Part shown: in pieces, positions 42,137-53,762 of the stretch
Numbering within the stretch: the first letter of the stretch is position 1
Layout of the letters: each line of letters starts with the position of its first letter
NCBI GenBank assembly: GCA_032718475.1
Contig: JAUCBJ010006941.1
Coordinates: 28,927 to 92,926 of the forward strand
From: Nemertoderma westbladi
Taxonomy: Eukaryota; Xenacoelomorpha; Nemertodermatida; Nemertodermatidae
Direction of reading: 5' to 3'
DNA length: 64,000 nucleotides
Translations under genes and position numbers: made by a program
Notes under the pieces: model-generated
The model's database searches: none
What the model was told of the DNA's origin: nothing
The model's input: only the letters and a program-made list of their open reading frames with translations

Positions 42137-43382
42137 TGTTCGCGCTTTCAGACCTTTGGCAGTTTAACCCGCCAAATTAGGATGTCTTCTAGATAATAAA
42201 TCGCTTTAGCCTCTAACAAGTATTTGATTCACTACACTAGTTGAAACCAATCTGTGCGCGATCATTCACCCGTTGGATATACCCGGGAGATTGACTTCGA
42301 CGGCTTAATCGTATTGCTATGTAAGCCTAATGTATTATTCGACTGACAGTATTATATAATCTCTGACAATATTATTCACCTTCGGGGAATATTAACAGTT
42401 CCTTTAGGACGTGGCGCTCTATCTATATAAACAGAGTTATGACTTAAACTACTCACAACGATATGACTTAGTTACAATTCACATATATGGCGCATTCTTT
42501 AGGAAATGCTTCGTTATCAGTCTCACTCATACACAATGCTGCACAATACTGCACACTGATCTGCCGATCTTCACTGATTTTAGTCACATATAAAAGGAAC
42601 ACAGACCGAATCATGTAGGGTCTATCAAATAACATTAGATTCACTTCAAACCACTTTAACATAAGTCACAATCGTTATATGTAACCTTTCTCTCTTACCT
42701 TCGGTATATCAAGAATATTGGGTTTCGGGGTTATTTCTCGTTATTCCAAATATAATAATTCATCAACAAATATAATGAATAACCGACAGCAAAGCAGTAA
42801 TGTTAATTTAAGTTGCACAGTATGGACCAGTTAACCGTTAACCAGTGCAGATATCATTGAGTTACCCAGTTGGTTTGATAACGGATATATGTCCTTATAA
42901 TTAAGCCTACTAGTGTAAGGCTAAAGCAGAAAAGCACAAAAATACTCCAAAGCCGTTCTTCCTGGCTTAGGACCGAATGAGAACACTAAAAACTGATAAG
43001 AATAACCTTATTTACAAAGGCTTCCACCCACCACAGAGAATGAGCATACAGATAGGAAAATTCAGTTCAGTAGATCTGTGATAGGTCGAAATCAAAACCA
43101 ACTCAAATCCTATTGGCAGGTACAGAAAGCAGGGCTATGGGGCAACGTGGCAATATCAGCCGTTAGCCGTCGTCATGGTAGCGACACTGTTTTCAAGAGT
43201 ATCGAGCTTTTTACGTCACGAAATTGCAGATTATGTCCTCTAAAGTACAAATACAGAAGAAATGGCTTTTATGTCCTCCAAAACACCAGTACAGCAAGGA
43301 CACGGCCTTTTTATGCCTGGTAAACCAACCACAGAGTACTTTACGGGGATAATAACCGGCTAATTACGCAAAAGCTTTTACA
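42137..43382 (-). repeat. Bel/Pao 3' LTR
   Basis: 1,246 bp. Starts TGTTCGCGCTTTCAGACCTT and ends AAAAGCTTTTACA on the plus strand. It matches 53763-55011 with about 99.5% identity by eye (for example A/G at 42468 against 54092). No long frame is meaningful inside. Confidence 0.95.
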
Positions 43383-46300
43383 CCGCTCCCAGAAAATGGG
43401 ATTTAAGTCTATAAAATATAACAAATCACAGTTTCTAAAATATAAAGATACTCTAAACAGTTAGTCTTTCTTACGCAGACGGCGTTTACGCAGTTTTTGA
43501 GGCTAGCAAGAGTCCTTTTCTCTTTGGGGCAAGCCACTTTACTAGGAGGGCTATAAATCCTGGGTGAAGGGTGCAATATGATTGCATCAGAAGGTGTAGG
43601 ATTATGGTCGGTGTCTCGTCCAGTTCGATATGCTTCTCCTCGAGCTGATTTTCCTCCGCTTGTCATGGGATACGTTCGTCCAAAACTCTCGCAGAGAATA
43701 GGGTTTTCTAAGCTTGATATCTTCTTAGAGATTCGAGATTTCCCAATCGAACTGAGATAAGGCCAATTCGTTTATCGATTGGACTTACTGTTATAACTTA
43801 CGTTTATCTGAACAAACGCAGGTTTCTTTTTTGATCTTTATAAAATAGCGTTTAACTCGTTTCGTACAACGCTCTCCTTCACCTTGATGAAGGGTTGTAT
43901 CGCGTTAAACGGGAACGACCATACGGTTGGATAGTGATATTAGGTGTCCGCGTCACAATCCGGCTAGGTAAGATGGGCGGCTAGCTAGAAATCACTGTCG
44001 GAGTGTTACCGATTAATTGTTAGGGTAGCACTAGATCTTTGAACAGTGAATACAGTCCGCGAGGATCCGCGACACCACCAGGATCGCAGGTCTGAGATCC
44101 AACTAAGGAATGAGGAGGTTTGACCGAGTATTCCGGGACTCTGATCGTAGGTTTACTCCAGGATCGTTCGAGCCGAGTGAGCATAGGTGATACGTCAAAC
44201 AAGTTTCGCTCGAAACTCCAGTAAATATAACGAGCACAACTGTGTTTAACACAACGCTTCCGTGGATGTTTATGTCTTTCCGTTTATTAGTTGGGTCTAG
44301 GGCATTTATCGTAATAATACCAAAGACGCACGTCTGGTAGGGGAAACGCGGGTGATATTTATTTGTTGTTACAATGCTTCTATCAAGAATTCCAAATATA
44401 CGTTGGAGTTACCGCGTTTATTTGTTTCTTTAGTGTCTTTTCTTTCGAGTCGATTTCGAATAGAATTTTCGCATTCGAATTTCAGTTTATGGTTCCGACT
44501 CCGCTGGGCAGGATATATAGTCGACATAGTCCGTATTATGTAAATCGATAGGATGACCAGTAGTTAAGAAGACCATATACGTACCATTACGCTGCGTATA
44601 TCGAGCAGCGAATTTTCTATAGTCCAACTCGCGCGAGCTGCTCTTGGGACATTGGCGGTTCGATATAACGACCATCGTCCTCCGCAGCAGTTGGACTAAC
44701 GTCGCCGCGTATTAAGCTATCAACAAACGCTTGTAAAAGTAGAGTATATCGCTCCCCGATACTAAGACCATCTTCTATCAACTCCGTCATATCTGCTATA
44801 TATGAGTTTATCCATATTATAATGAGTTTATATTTAGGCGAGCGGGCGTCGCTGCCTACCCCAATCAACCCCCGGACAGTACGAGATCCTCAGCGCCGAT
44901 GTGTCGTCGCCGCTGTACTTTCGCCAACGACGTAGCCGCACAACGACAACGACAACCGGCACAAGTCACTCGACTGTCCGTCCCAAAGGCTTAGATACAC
45001 CTCAGGTTCTTACTGGAGAGTTAGGGTTACTTTCACAATTGCGACTCGCTACTGTAAACACACCTTAGTAGTAACATTCGCCTATAAACTCACAAATACC
45101 ACACACACAACTTGTCACAAATTACACACACTCGGGTCACTTGTCCGTTAGTCAATGCCTTCCAGAATGTCACTGTATTATTATGTATCCTTGGATACTA
45201 TCAGTGCACTATTTATTCCCTATGCTATTCAATGGGACAAGCTTTCTATTGTTCTCTTAACTCAATTCTAATTCTAGCGTGGTTGTTGCTATGGTGACAT
45301 TATGTAAAGCTAGCGGTAGAATTAGGGTAATTCCAATGCATACAGATCTGGGATGTTATTTAATAGTAATTCTTTAATAGTCAATGTCCTGTTTTATACA
45401 TGACTTTATGAATTTTATCGGCTATTGACTATGTTTGGGAGACTTCGCACACTCATACTCATAATAAGATAAATCTCCGCTCCCTTGATCTATTAATTAA
45501 TGGAATTTTGGGAATGTTATAAATTGCGTAAAAATGGCAATTTATTAAATTCATTAAAAGGCATGAATTTAAATTTATTCCCTGAAATTTTATTATTTGA
45601 TAATTAAATTGACATATTTTGATTCTAGAACATGTCTGGGGACACAAGATCCTTAATTCTATGACAATTGTCTTTTTAAGAATATCGGTAAATGCTACGA
45701 TATCTTAATTGACTAGAATTGTTGAAGGATCTGAATTTTACAGATTTTGATTTATTAGATTTGCAAATATTAAATAATTAATATTTGAGATGGGCACCAA
45801 TTTATTCCAGAACTTGTCTGGGGACGTTAACCACTGATTCTAAAATTTGTCTTTCAAGTATATCGGTGGGTGCCGCGATATCTTAATCGACTAGAATTAC
45901 AGATGGTCAAAAGGTTTAACAGATTTATGTGCGTTTTACGCTACTGTTAGAGGGACATCACGCTACTATATGTATTATTATATACGGTATGAGAGCAATA
46001 TCGCACGAAGCAATGTCAGTGTGAAGAGGCAAGTCGTTTCCAAGGTCTACCCAGAGCTTGGTTTAGCCGAGACACGAGGATCTGAACTTTGCATTCCTAA
46101 TACTCTGCCTACCAATAATACTTAAATATAGTAGTGGCTTTATTGTACTTTAATAAGTACGGACATTTCATCTTACTGTAGTCACGTATTTATAATATGA
46201 TACGGACAGTAAGGAAAGAGGAAAATAATTATTTCTTGCCGTCGCATTAAATATAATATATACGTAATTAAGTAATAAACGCGAATATATATTGCACTAA

Positions 46301-46444
46301 TCTACTAAATAATCGCTAAAATAACATTCTACTGAATAAAATTAAAGAAAACGATTATAATAAAATTACATAGTAATACATACAGAAATATAAAATAATA
46401 AAATAATATAAAATAATAGAGTCACACACCCACTCCATATGTTG
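43383..46444. other. Bel/Pao 3' non-coding region
   Basis: No RT, RNase H, integrase or envelope motif found. A diverged pair of about 90 bp repeats (45632-45722 and 45812-45899, each with TGTCTGGGGAC and CGATATCTTAAT) is present. The purine tract before the 3' LTR is weak (minus strand CTGGGAGCG next to the LTR). A short Glu/Asp-rich minus frame (44617-44868) is not recognised. Confidence 0.5.
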
Positions 46445-49400
46445 TTACGTTATGGAGTCCCTAGATGTTTGAAGGATTAGGGAGGTGGTCGTGGGAAGAG
46501 AATCTTGCCTTCCACAGTTTCCGGAGAGTCCTCCATTCCCTTCCGGTAAACACAAACGACCGACTGGGTGATTGAGTCGCTGCATCCCGAATACAATTCC
46601 GGGTTTCCTCTTCGTCCTGGAATAGTGACGATAGAAACATCGCTCTAAGTACACGACGGCCTTACAAAGCCGATTCCAGGAGCTATAGCGGTCCGTTGCT
46701 CCCTGCAGGAGAGGTGAGAGTCCCTGCGAGACGTCTGATGTTCCAGAGCTCCAATCGCTCTCTCTGATCTTCATGAAGGATCCACTCGCGGTGGGGAGGT
46801 CCAGATCCACGGCGTCGTCCCTGGCAATATGTAATACCGACAGATCTATCCCGGGTTCAAATAACTCCGCTCCACCCGTCCGGGTTTTAGGTTTAACTTT
46901 CTCCGCTCCCTTGGCTGGTCTAATCTCAGTCGGAGGAAGATGGGGAGGCCATTCATCCTCCTTACTCAGGAAGTCGGGTTCACCTAACCGGTCTGTAGTA
47001 TCTGTCAGTTCTTGAGGAGTTGCTCCTCTGGAAGCGATGTCAGTTGGATTAAACTTCTTGGGGCAATATCTCCATTGATCTACATTGGAGCTAAGATTGT
47101 CATTATCTGAGGAGTGTGGTGTTCCCTCAGTTGGGTCGTCTCCCTCACTAGTATCATCTTCCCATTCACTCACCTGGCAGACGCGATCTTGAAGCAGTCT
47201 TTCCCTGAGCGTTCTACGGGAAGGTCCAGTAAGGTACCAACCTACTCTAGTTCTTACCGCATAGGTCTGAAGTGGTTGCGGTTGAGTAGGTCGTTTCTCT
47301 AATGTCTCCAGCGCCTCATGCGCGTTTTGACCGATTAATATTTGTACTCCAGGATAATCGGTGTCGAATCTAGGGATGTTAAGTTGTTGGACATGATCAT
47401 CTTCGTCCCAATTATAAGGTTCAACTTGGGTGGTAGCGAAGTTCTTTATTGCCACCATTTTTACTGACCTTATACTGTATTCTCCTAGTTTATCCTGTGG
47501 AGTGGACAACTCACCTATATAATAGTCGGCAGCTACAGTAGAATTCCAAACCTGCATGATCCCTGACATGTTTAGCTTGGTTCGGAACTTGGGTTGTCCA
47601 GCAAAGATGACTTCGGCTAGTTCTTTATCGATGAATGTTCCTGTGCTACCGGAGTCCAGGAGGGCGTTCACTATATAGCTCTTCTGAGGTCCGTGGACCC
47701 GTAACTGGACTACAGGAAATTCTCGGATTCCTATATTGGAAGTTGGCGCTTTCCAAGATGGTTGTTGATCTGAAGTAGTTAGGGTGAGGTCGCTGTCTGT
47801 GTCTTTCTCATACATGAGTGCTCGATACACTGCGGTGGTGTTTATTAAGTAACAGGATTCGTTTTCGTCGGAGAACTCGTCCGTATAGAATCCTTCCATC
47901 TCAGATTGATCAGTGTCGTTCACATCACTGAATTGGACATGTAGTTCGGACTCACTTACCTGACTCGGGCTGTTTCGTTCGAATTCCGTGTGCAACAAGA
48001 TATGATGTTTTGCGCCGCACTTTGCACACCTTGCGTCGGAGTAACAGGTTCGCCGTTGGTGTCCTCGTCTGAGGCAATTATAACACAACCGCTTAACCCA
48101 CATGACTTCACGTCTATCCTTTAGTGATTTCCTCAGGAATTTATCACACGCATTTAAACGGTGGGGCCCGTCGCACAGCACACATTTCGGCTTGATGTTA
48201 CTTACTTTAACCTGTGCTATGTGGTGCACACTTGTTCTTTCCTCGGGCTTTCTCACCTGAATTCTTTTAGGAGACGTAGGAAGGGTTTTTTGTACCGGTT
48301 CCCTTCTGTCATTGGGTCGAGACTCGGATTTACTTACCTGATCTTTAGGCATTTTATTGACATAATAAGATCTGTCAGTGTCTTTCCCGCTGTCCTCTCC
48401 TTGAGAGGTTTGGCTTTCGCCGTCGTCTGTATAACACATTGGTGTTACCCTTCTCCTAGAAACGGGTTTCTCACTTACCTTGTTTTCCAATGTCTTCTCT
48501 CTGGACTGCCTTAGGAGCTGTAATTTCACTTCTCTATCTAAGAATGACATGAGATCAGTCATGGTAGGGTCTCGTCGTTGTTGTTCCATCATATATAACA
48601 CTTTCTTATCCCAGCGTGTACCTACTCCACCCTTCGGTAAAGTAGAAGCCACTGCTCTAATAACCATAGCACTCTGATACTCATGAGACTTACCTAGCCA
48701 ATCTAATTGTCTGCAGATCTCCTGAATTTCATCGGAAAACTCTATAATCCCGTTGCTAATAAACTTTCGGGGCGCTACCAACTTTGCATACAAATACCCA
48801 GCTATGTTATTCCTATTACCATACCTGATGTTTAGTGTATCCCAAACTTGTCTTAATCCGTCTGGATGTCCAATAAACTTTAACGCCATTAACTTGGGAG
48901 ATCCTTCCAAGCACTCGATGAGGAATCTAAGTTTCTCTCCATTAGATAGTACAGAGTTCTGTATGTTATCTTTGTAATATTCATTAAAAGGTAACCATTT
49001 CATCTCATCTCCATTGAACTTGACGATCTCTCCAACCTTTACCGCTTGTCGGGCTTCGGTTCTAGCCATTTGGGGTGTAAAACTTTCTTGAGCCATCGTA
49101 TTATTGAATAAAGAATTATCGGTATATAAGTTTCTCGGATTATAATCAAGTCTAGATGAGATATCATTATCAACAGGTTTATAATTACCCTTAATAGGGT
49201 TTACTATAGGAGTTTCTATTTCGCTAGCAGTATAGATGCGTGTAGGCTCCACACCTTGCGCATGGGATACTTCAGACCTAACGGGTTGACACATTGTTAC
49301 AGGGGGTGGTGGTATATTCCTTTGTGTATTTACTAATTTATTGCGTTCGAGCGCGATACTTTGCTGCACTTCTTGCAACTCTAGTCTACTTTCCCTTACT

Positions 49401-51502
49401 GTGCCCTTGAATTGCTGAACAGTCTCCTGCATCTGCCCGAGCAGGAGATCCATCCCCCGCCGTCTCTCGTCCACCCATTCGACCGCCGAAGCGGGAGTCG
49501 CCAACGTTGTAGCGGGCGGACGAGGGACAACGGGCGACAAATTATGAATATTTCGCTCGGGGTCCAGGACTTGAACTGTCTCCTGGGCAGTTCTACGGGG
49601 CACAGGTAGCTTAGTGCTATGCAGAGGGAATTTAGAGGTAACTTCAGGGAGTACAGGTGTGTCTATCACCGAAGGGGTGATTCCGAGAACAGGCCTAATT
49701 ATTTCAGGCTCATCTACTATAGTAGGGAGTCTTTCTATTTTAATTATTTGGTCTGTGGGTTCTGTACTGCCTAAGTTGGTGTTATTTAGTTGCCTTCTAA
49801 CAGCTGGAGGCAAATCAGGCAATTTCTGACGGTGGAATGTTCTTTTACGTCTGCTTAGACGAGATCTATTTCCTTTGCCTTCAGTATCGGTGGTATCGCC
49901 TTCTTCAGATGATGTATATCCCTGCCTTTTGGGAGTAGATCGATTCATCATCTGCATATTACTAGCTGTTAACTGTTTATTTATGCAGTCTTGATTCTCC
50001 TGAATGTTTTCCAATTCTAATTGGGTGATTTCTTCAGTCGCTCTCCGTTCTGCTTCTGCCACTGCTTTTGCCGCCTTTCTTTCGGCTTCGGCCGCTTTTG
50101 CTTCTGCCGCTGCCGCTGCCACCTTTGCCTCTGCCGCTGCCTCTGCCGCCTTTGCCTCTGCCGCTGCCTCTGCCGCCTTTCTTTCAGCTTCGGCCGCTTT
50201 TGCTTCTGCCGCTGCCGCTGCCGCTGCCGCCTTTGCCTCTGCCGCTGCCTCTGCCGCCTTTGCCTCTGCCGCTGCCTCTGCCGCTGCCGCTTTTCTTTCT
50301 GCTTCTGCAGCTACCACTGCTGCTTTCTTTCTGTCTTCTATACGTTTTTTCTTTACTTGCTCCTCCTGGACTCGTGTGATGCGGAGTTGTTCATCAAATT
50401 TAGCCTGATTCGCAGCCCTCATTTCCACATCGATGGCATCCAACACAAGCTTGGTTCCTTCACTATTAGGGCTAAGTCCCTCTAACCTTCTCCTCAACTC
50501 GTCATCACCTAAAAAACGTTGATAGTCTGACAGATAGATGTCAATGGCATCCCTCTTATGCGGTTTCTCTGCCGTCGCTTCACTTTCCACTTGGGAAGAA
50601 ATAGCGTCCGTTGATTCTCCATGGGTTGAGCGCTCCTCCAATTGAGCTTTCCACTGAGCTGCTCCTTGAACCTGGCGACTCACCCTTTGAAACCAAGTCT
50701 TTACGGCAACTTGCAACGACGTGTCTTGCCTTCGTTTAGAAGCCTCTTCAAAGGCCGATAATATTAGCCTGATTCGCAGAATTCTTTCTCTAACTTGATA
50801 AAGCAGTTGTCCCTGCTCTTGAGGTCCTTGAGGTTGTTGTAACAGTTGTTTTTCCACTCTCTCCATAGAGCTGAAGAATCCCTGTGCGTAGCCGGCTGCG
50901 GACCTCTTCCACACAGCTGGATCGATGGTTTCCTTGGCTACTCCCATCCGGTGTATGTCTTCCCAGGCAGCTTCTGATAAATCAAACGGGAGTCCGGGTC
51001 CGGGGAAGTTCCATTGCGACTCGACCATGGACTTCAGTTCTTCCCTTGTGTATCCAGCATAACTATCTCTAGTTGAACGCTGGCTTCTCGCCCAATCGAT
51101 CTGGTGTTCTTCCACAGCGATCAATAACCTAGTGAGTACGGCTGCAGGAAGGATGAGAAGGGGATCCGAATAAACCGCATCCATCATCTTTGCTCCGCGT
51201 TCTGGTGTCAGTTCTACAGTATCCTCACTACTGGAGCTGTTGGGCTGTTGAGAAGTAAGTTCTTGGCTCGCGGGTTGTTGCTGTTCCGCTGCTTCTTGGT
51301 CCCGCTTGACCTGAGCTCGAGTGCCTATGATAGACCTACGATGTTGGACCAGCCTAGGTTCTGTTATTACTACTGGAGGGATGACCTTCCTCACAGTGGG
51401 AGGTGAACTGAACTTACGACTAGACAGTTCTACATCTCTATCTGAGTCGCAGATAGTTACATCTAATAAACTGTCTGACAGGTTCTGCTTAGTATCAGAC
51501 AT
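46445..51502 (-). CDS. Bel/Pao Gag-protease polyprotein with downstream remnant, deletion-fused
   Basis: 1,685 codons from ATG 51502 (AGACATGTCTG on the minus strand). Residues about 130-380: helical, Gln/Glu-rich. About 384-500: an Ala-rich charged repeat built on AEAKAAEAAAEAKAA and AEAERKAA, a predicted long helix or coiled coil. About 825-1000: the DUF1759-type Gag core (VKFNGDEMKWLPFNEYYKDN, LDWLGKSHEYQSAMVIRAVA). 1140-1170: zinc knuckles C1140YNCLRRGHQRRTC and CAKCGAKHHILLH. 1283: retropepsin catalytic Asp in NALLDSGSTGTFID. From W1477, WRYCPKKFNPTDIASRGATP is the segment that normally follows RNase H, so RT and RNase H have been cut out with the frame kept. The tail decays after RYSSWNRLCKAVVYLERC and ends without an integrase. 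It would make virus-like-particle proteins and a protease only. Confidence 0.85.
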   Translation of the reverse strand: MSDTKQNLSDSLLDVTICDSDRDVELSSRKFSSPPTVRKVIPPVVITEPRLVQHRRSIIGTRAQVKRDQEAAEQQQPASQELTSQQPNSSSSEDTVELTPERGAKMMDAVYSDPLLILPAAVLTRLLIAVEEHQIDWARSQRSTRDSYAGYTREELKSMVESQWNFPGPGLPFDLSEAAWEDIHRMGVAKETIDPAVWKRSAAGYAQGFFSSMERVEKQLLQQPQGPQEQGQLLYQVRERILRIRLILSAFEEASKRRQDTSLQVAVKTWFQRVSRQVQGAAQWKAQLEERSTHGESTDAISSQVESEATAEKPHKRDAIDIYLSDYQRFLGDDELRRRLEGLSPNSEGTKLVLDAIDVEMRAANQAKFDEQLRITRVQEEQVKKKRIEDRKKAAVVAAEAERKAAAAEAAAEAKAAEAAAEAKAAAAAAAAEAKAAEAERKAAEAAAEAKAAEAAAEAKVAAAAAEAKAAEAERKAAKAVAEAERRATEEITQLELENIQENQDCINKQLTASNMQMMNRSTPKRQGYTSSEEGDTTDTEGKGNRSRLSRRKRTFHRQKLPDLPPAVRRQLNNTNLGSTEPTDQIIKIERLPTIVDEPEIIRPVLGITPSVIDTPVLPEVTSKFPLHSTKLPVPRRTAQETVQVLDPERNIHNLSPVVPRPPATTLATPASAVEWVDERRRGMDLLLGQMQETVQQFKGTVRESRLELQEVQQSIALERNKLVNTQRNIPPPPVTMCQPVRSEVSHAQGVEPTRIYTASEIETPIVNPIKGNYKPVDNDISSRLDYNPRNLYTDNSLFNNTMAQESFTPQMARTEARQAVKVGEIVKFNGDEMKWLPFNEYYKDNIQNSVLSNGEKLRFLIECLEGSPKLMALKFIGHPDGLRQVWDTLNIRYGNRNNIAGYLYAKLVAPRKFISNGIIEFSDEIQEICRQLDWLGKSHEYQSAMVIRAVASTLPKGGVGTRWDKKVLYMMEQQRRDPTMTDLMSFLDREVKLQLLRQSREKTLENKVSEKPVSRRRVTPMCYTDDGESQTSQGEDSGKDTDRSYYVNKMPKDQVSKSESRPNDRREPVQKTLPTSPKRIQVRKPEERTSVHHIAQVKVSNIKPKCVLCDGPHRLNACDKFLRKSLKDRREVMWVKRLCYNCLRRGHQRRTCYSDARCAKCGAKHHILLHTEFERNSPSQVSESELHVQFSDVNDTDQSEMEGFYTDEFSDENESCYLINTTAVYRALMYEKDTDSDLTLTTSDQQPSWKAPTSNIGIREFPVVQLRVHGPQKSYIVNALLDSGSTGTFIDKELAEVIFAGQPKFRTKLNMSGIMQVWNSTVAADYYIGELSTPQDKLGEYSIRSVKMVAIKNFATTQVEPYNWDEDDHVQQLNIPRFDTDYPGVQILIGQNAHEALETLEKRPTQPQPLQTYAVRTRVGWYLTGPSRRTLRERLLQDRVCQVSEWEDDTSEGDDPTEGTPHSSDNDNLSSNVDQWRYCPKKFNPTDIASRGATPQELTDTTDRLGEPDFLSKEDEWPPHLPPTEIRPAKGAEKVKPKTRTGGAELFEPGIDLSVLHIARDDAVDLDLPTASGSFMKIRESDWSSGTSDVSQGLSPLLQGATDRYSSWNRLCKAVVYLERCFYRHYSRTKRKPGIVFGMQRLNHPVGRLCLPEGNGGLSGNCGRQDSLPTTTSLILQTSRDSIT
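50010..50350 (-). repeat. Ala/Glu/Lys coding repeat in Gag
   Basis: GCxGAxGCxAAxGCx repeats with mixed 6- to 12-bp periods encode AEAKAAEAAAEAKAAAAAAA-like residues. The complementary strand gives spurious Leu/Pro and Cys/Leu frames. Length is likely to vary between copies. Confidence 0.9.
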
Positions 51503-53762
51503 GTTTATGTATACAGTTGAATGTCTACTGCTGTATTACAGTCTGAGCAAGTCTAGTAATTCAGTATTAACTGCTAGCCTAGTAATTAATTACCGATACT
51601 GCTACTCAGTGTAGCGTGATATATATATAATATATTAGAATACCGGTATACTTATAGTATATATAACTATATAAGTATTATTACAGACTAGGTTTATGAC
51701 AGAATACCGGTATAATTTTAGCACAAATATATATAAATATATAATAGGCCTATCGGGAATACCGGTATACAGCTTACAGTTTGTAGTATATATAATTCTG
51801 GAATAGAATTAATTACAAGTACCGGTATAATTTCAGCCTAAATTTATAGAAATAAAGATAATAGGCCTATCGTAAATACCGGTATATCAATTATTTTAAA
51901 TAATTGAATTTCTGAATTTTAGGGTTACTTGGTTACTTTACTTACTTTATTACCGTTATTTGAGCAGTAGTCCAACTGATATTGAAACCTAATGGTTGTA
52001 TGGTAGGCCTACTATTTATAAATCGTTAGATTTGATTTATAATATATATATACCCGTTTTAATGGGTTTTGTCAATGTTTGAAATAAATGTTATTATTTC
52101 TGGGGAACAATCACTACACAAAGCGGTGCGCTTTCAGTGAAGTGTTACTTATAGGACACTAAAACAAATAATGCTAATTTACCTAAGTTACTTAATACTA
52201 CAAATTACGTACAATTCGGGTGAGATTACAATCTCTAAATAAACACAAAAATTTACAAAAAACACAAAATACGAATTTTTAGGGTAATTTTACAAGAAGT
52301 CTACAAACCAGCCTAACAAAGGGTTAGAAATCTGGTATTTACAACGGACAGGGTACTACGGTATTTGAAAATAATAAGTAGTAGTAAATACACTGCGTTG
52401 TCCAGATAGGAAAATACCACCGCCTGACGACCTATAGCCGTATCGCTATAGGTTCTACGTTATGTATCACGGAGTGTTCCTACCTAGAAGTTAATAGAGC
52501 TAATCGAACGTGCCTATCAACCAGTTTACAACACAAATATAATGCCTACACTAATTACTTTCGGAAAGCACTGTACACTAAACCCTAAATTAGGTACGAG
52601 TACTTGTACAACAGATAATCAGTAGTTAAATATACTTGAACAGCTAAAAGAACCACGGCATCTGCTGGAGTGACCGGTGCACAAAATCACCAGTCTTTAC
52701 CTACGCCAAGCAGCCCGTGTAGTACCGGGGTTAATTTAACTATAGCGGTATGTATAACAAACACAATTACTGTAGGAACAAACTTGGGGAATGAATGTTG
52801 CGAATAATCGCATAAACTCTGAATAATAAATATTACGCTACGCGTACAAACTACTCAAACAAAATGCAGACCGAACACTGACAGACTACTATCAAGCCTA
52901 AACATACTACGGTATATGCAGACTCCGAAATAATTAGGTAGTATGCGTTCTAACCCAGTAGTACGACTTATTCTTTAGTTGGGGGTTTACCTTACAGCAT
53001 TCGCTGCCCCTACTTCCTAACCGTTCTTTATCGGACAAGTGATCTACACACGCTGCAATCCGTTCAGACCTAATAACAGCCAGACAACTATCCAGCCTAC
53101 AAATTATCTAAATAAAATTATACGCTACCCGTACAGACTTACACAAACAAAGTACAGACTAAACGATGGCAGACTACTCTCAAGCCTAAATAAACTACAG
53201 GACATGCAGACTCCGAAATAATTAGGTAGTATGCGTTCTAACCCAGTAGTACAACTTATTCTTTAATTGGGGGTTTACCTTACAGCATTCGCTGCCCCTA
53301 CTTCCTAACCGTTCTTTATCGGACAGATGATCTACACACACTGCAATCCGTTCAGACTTAATAACAGCCAGACAACTATCCAGCCTACAAATTATCTGTA
53401 CAATCTGATCAGGCTTACACGCCTTCTGCTCAATACTGGCCTACAAATAAATAAAACTGACAGAAATAGGCCTAAGTAAAATCCCAATAAAAACCAGGCG
53501 TCCCCGATTAATTATTAAGACCTACCGGCATATAGAATCAAATCGAATAATACTGCTGTACTTATACGGGAAGTACCGGTTAGGACAGTTAGGCCTACGG
53601 ACCTACAGAAGTACCGGTTCTGGCAGTTGGACCTACGGGCCTACGGCAGTACCGGTTCTGGCAGTTGGGCCTACTGACCTACAGATGGACCGTTCAGGTT
53701 TACCGGTTGACCGGTACTTTCAACTTTATTGCTTACTGCAATAAAGAAGCTATATCCGTTAT
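51503..53762 (-). other. Bel/Pao 5' leader with a 288-bp tandem duplication
   Basis: Non-coding leader between the 5' LTR and the gag ATG. A 288-bp unit is present twice (about 52826-53113 and 53114-53401); GACTCCGAAATAATTAGGTA occurs at 52921 and 53209. Next to the LTR, 53570-53720 has three copies of about 45 bp with GTACCGGTTCTGGCAGTTGG. No standard tRNA primer-binding site starting TGG was seen just inside the LTR. Confidence 0.75.

Noticed and set aside
43383-46444. Envelope or integrase gene in the Bel/Pao 3' region
   Set aside because: No zinc-binding HHCC, DDE or membrane/signal features in any minus-strand frame.
50004-50485. Plus-strand Leu/Pro-rich and Cys/Leu-rich open frames
   Set aside because: Complementary-strand shadows of the Ala/Glu/Lys repeat in the Bel/Pao gag frame.
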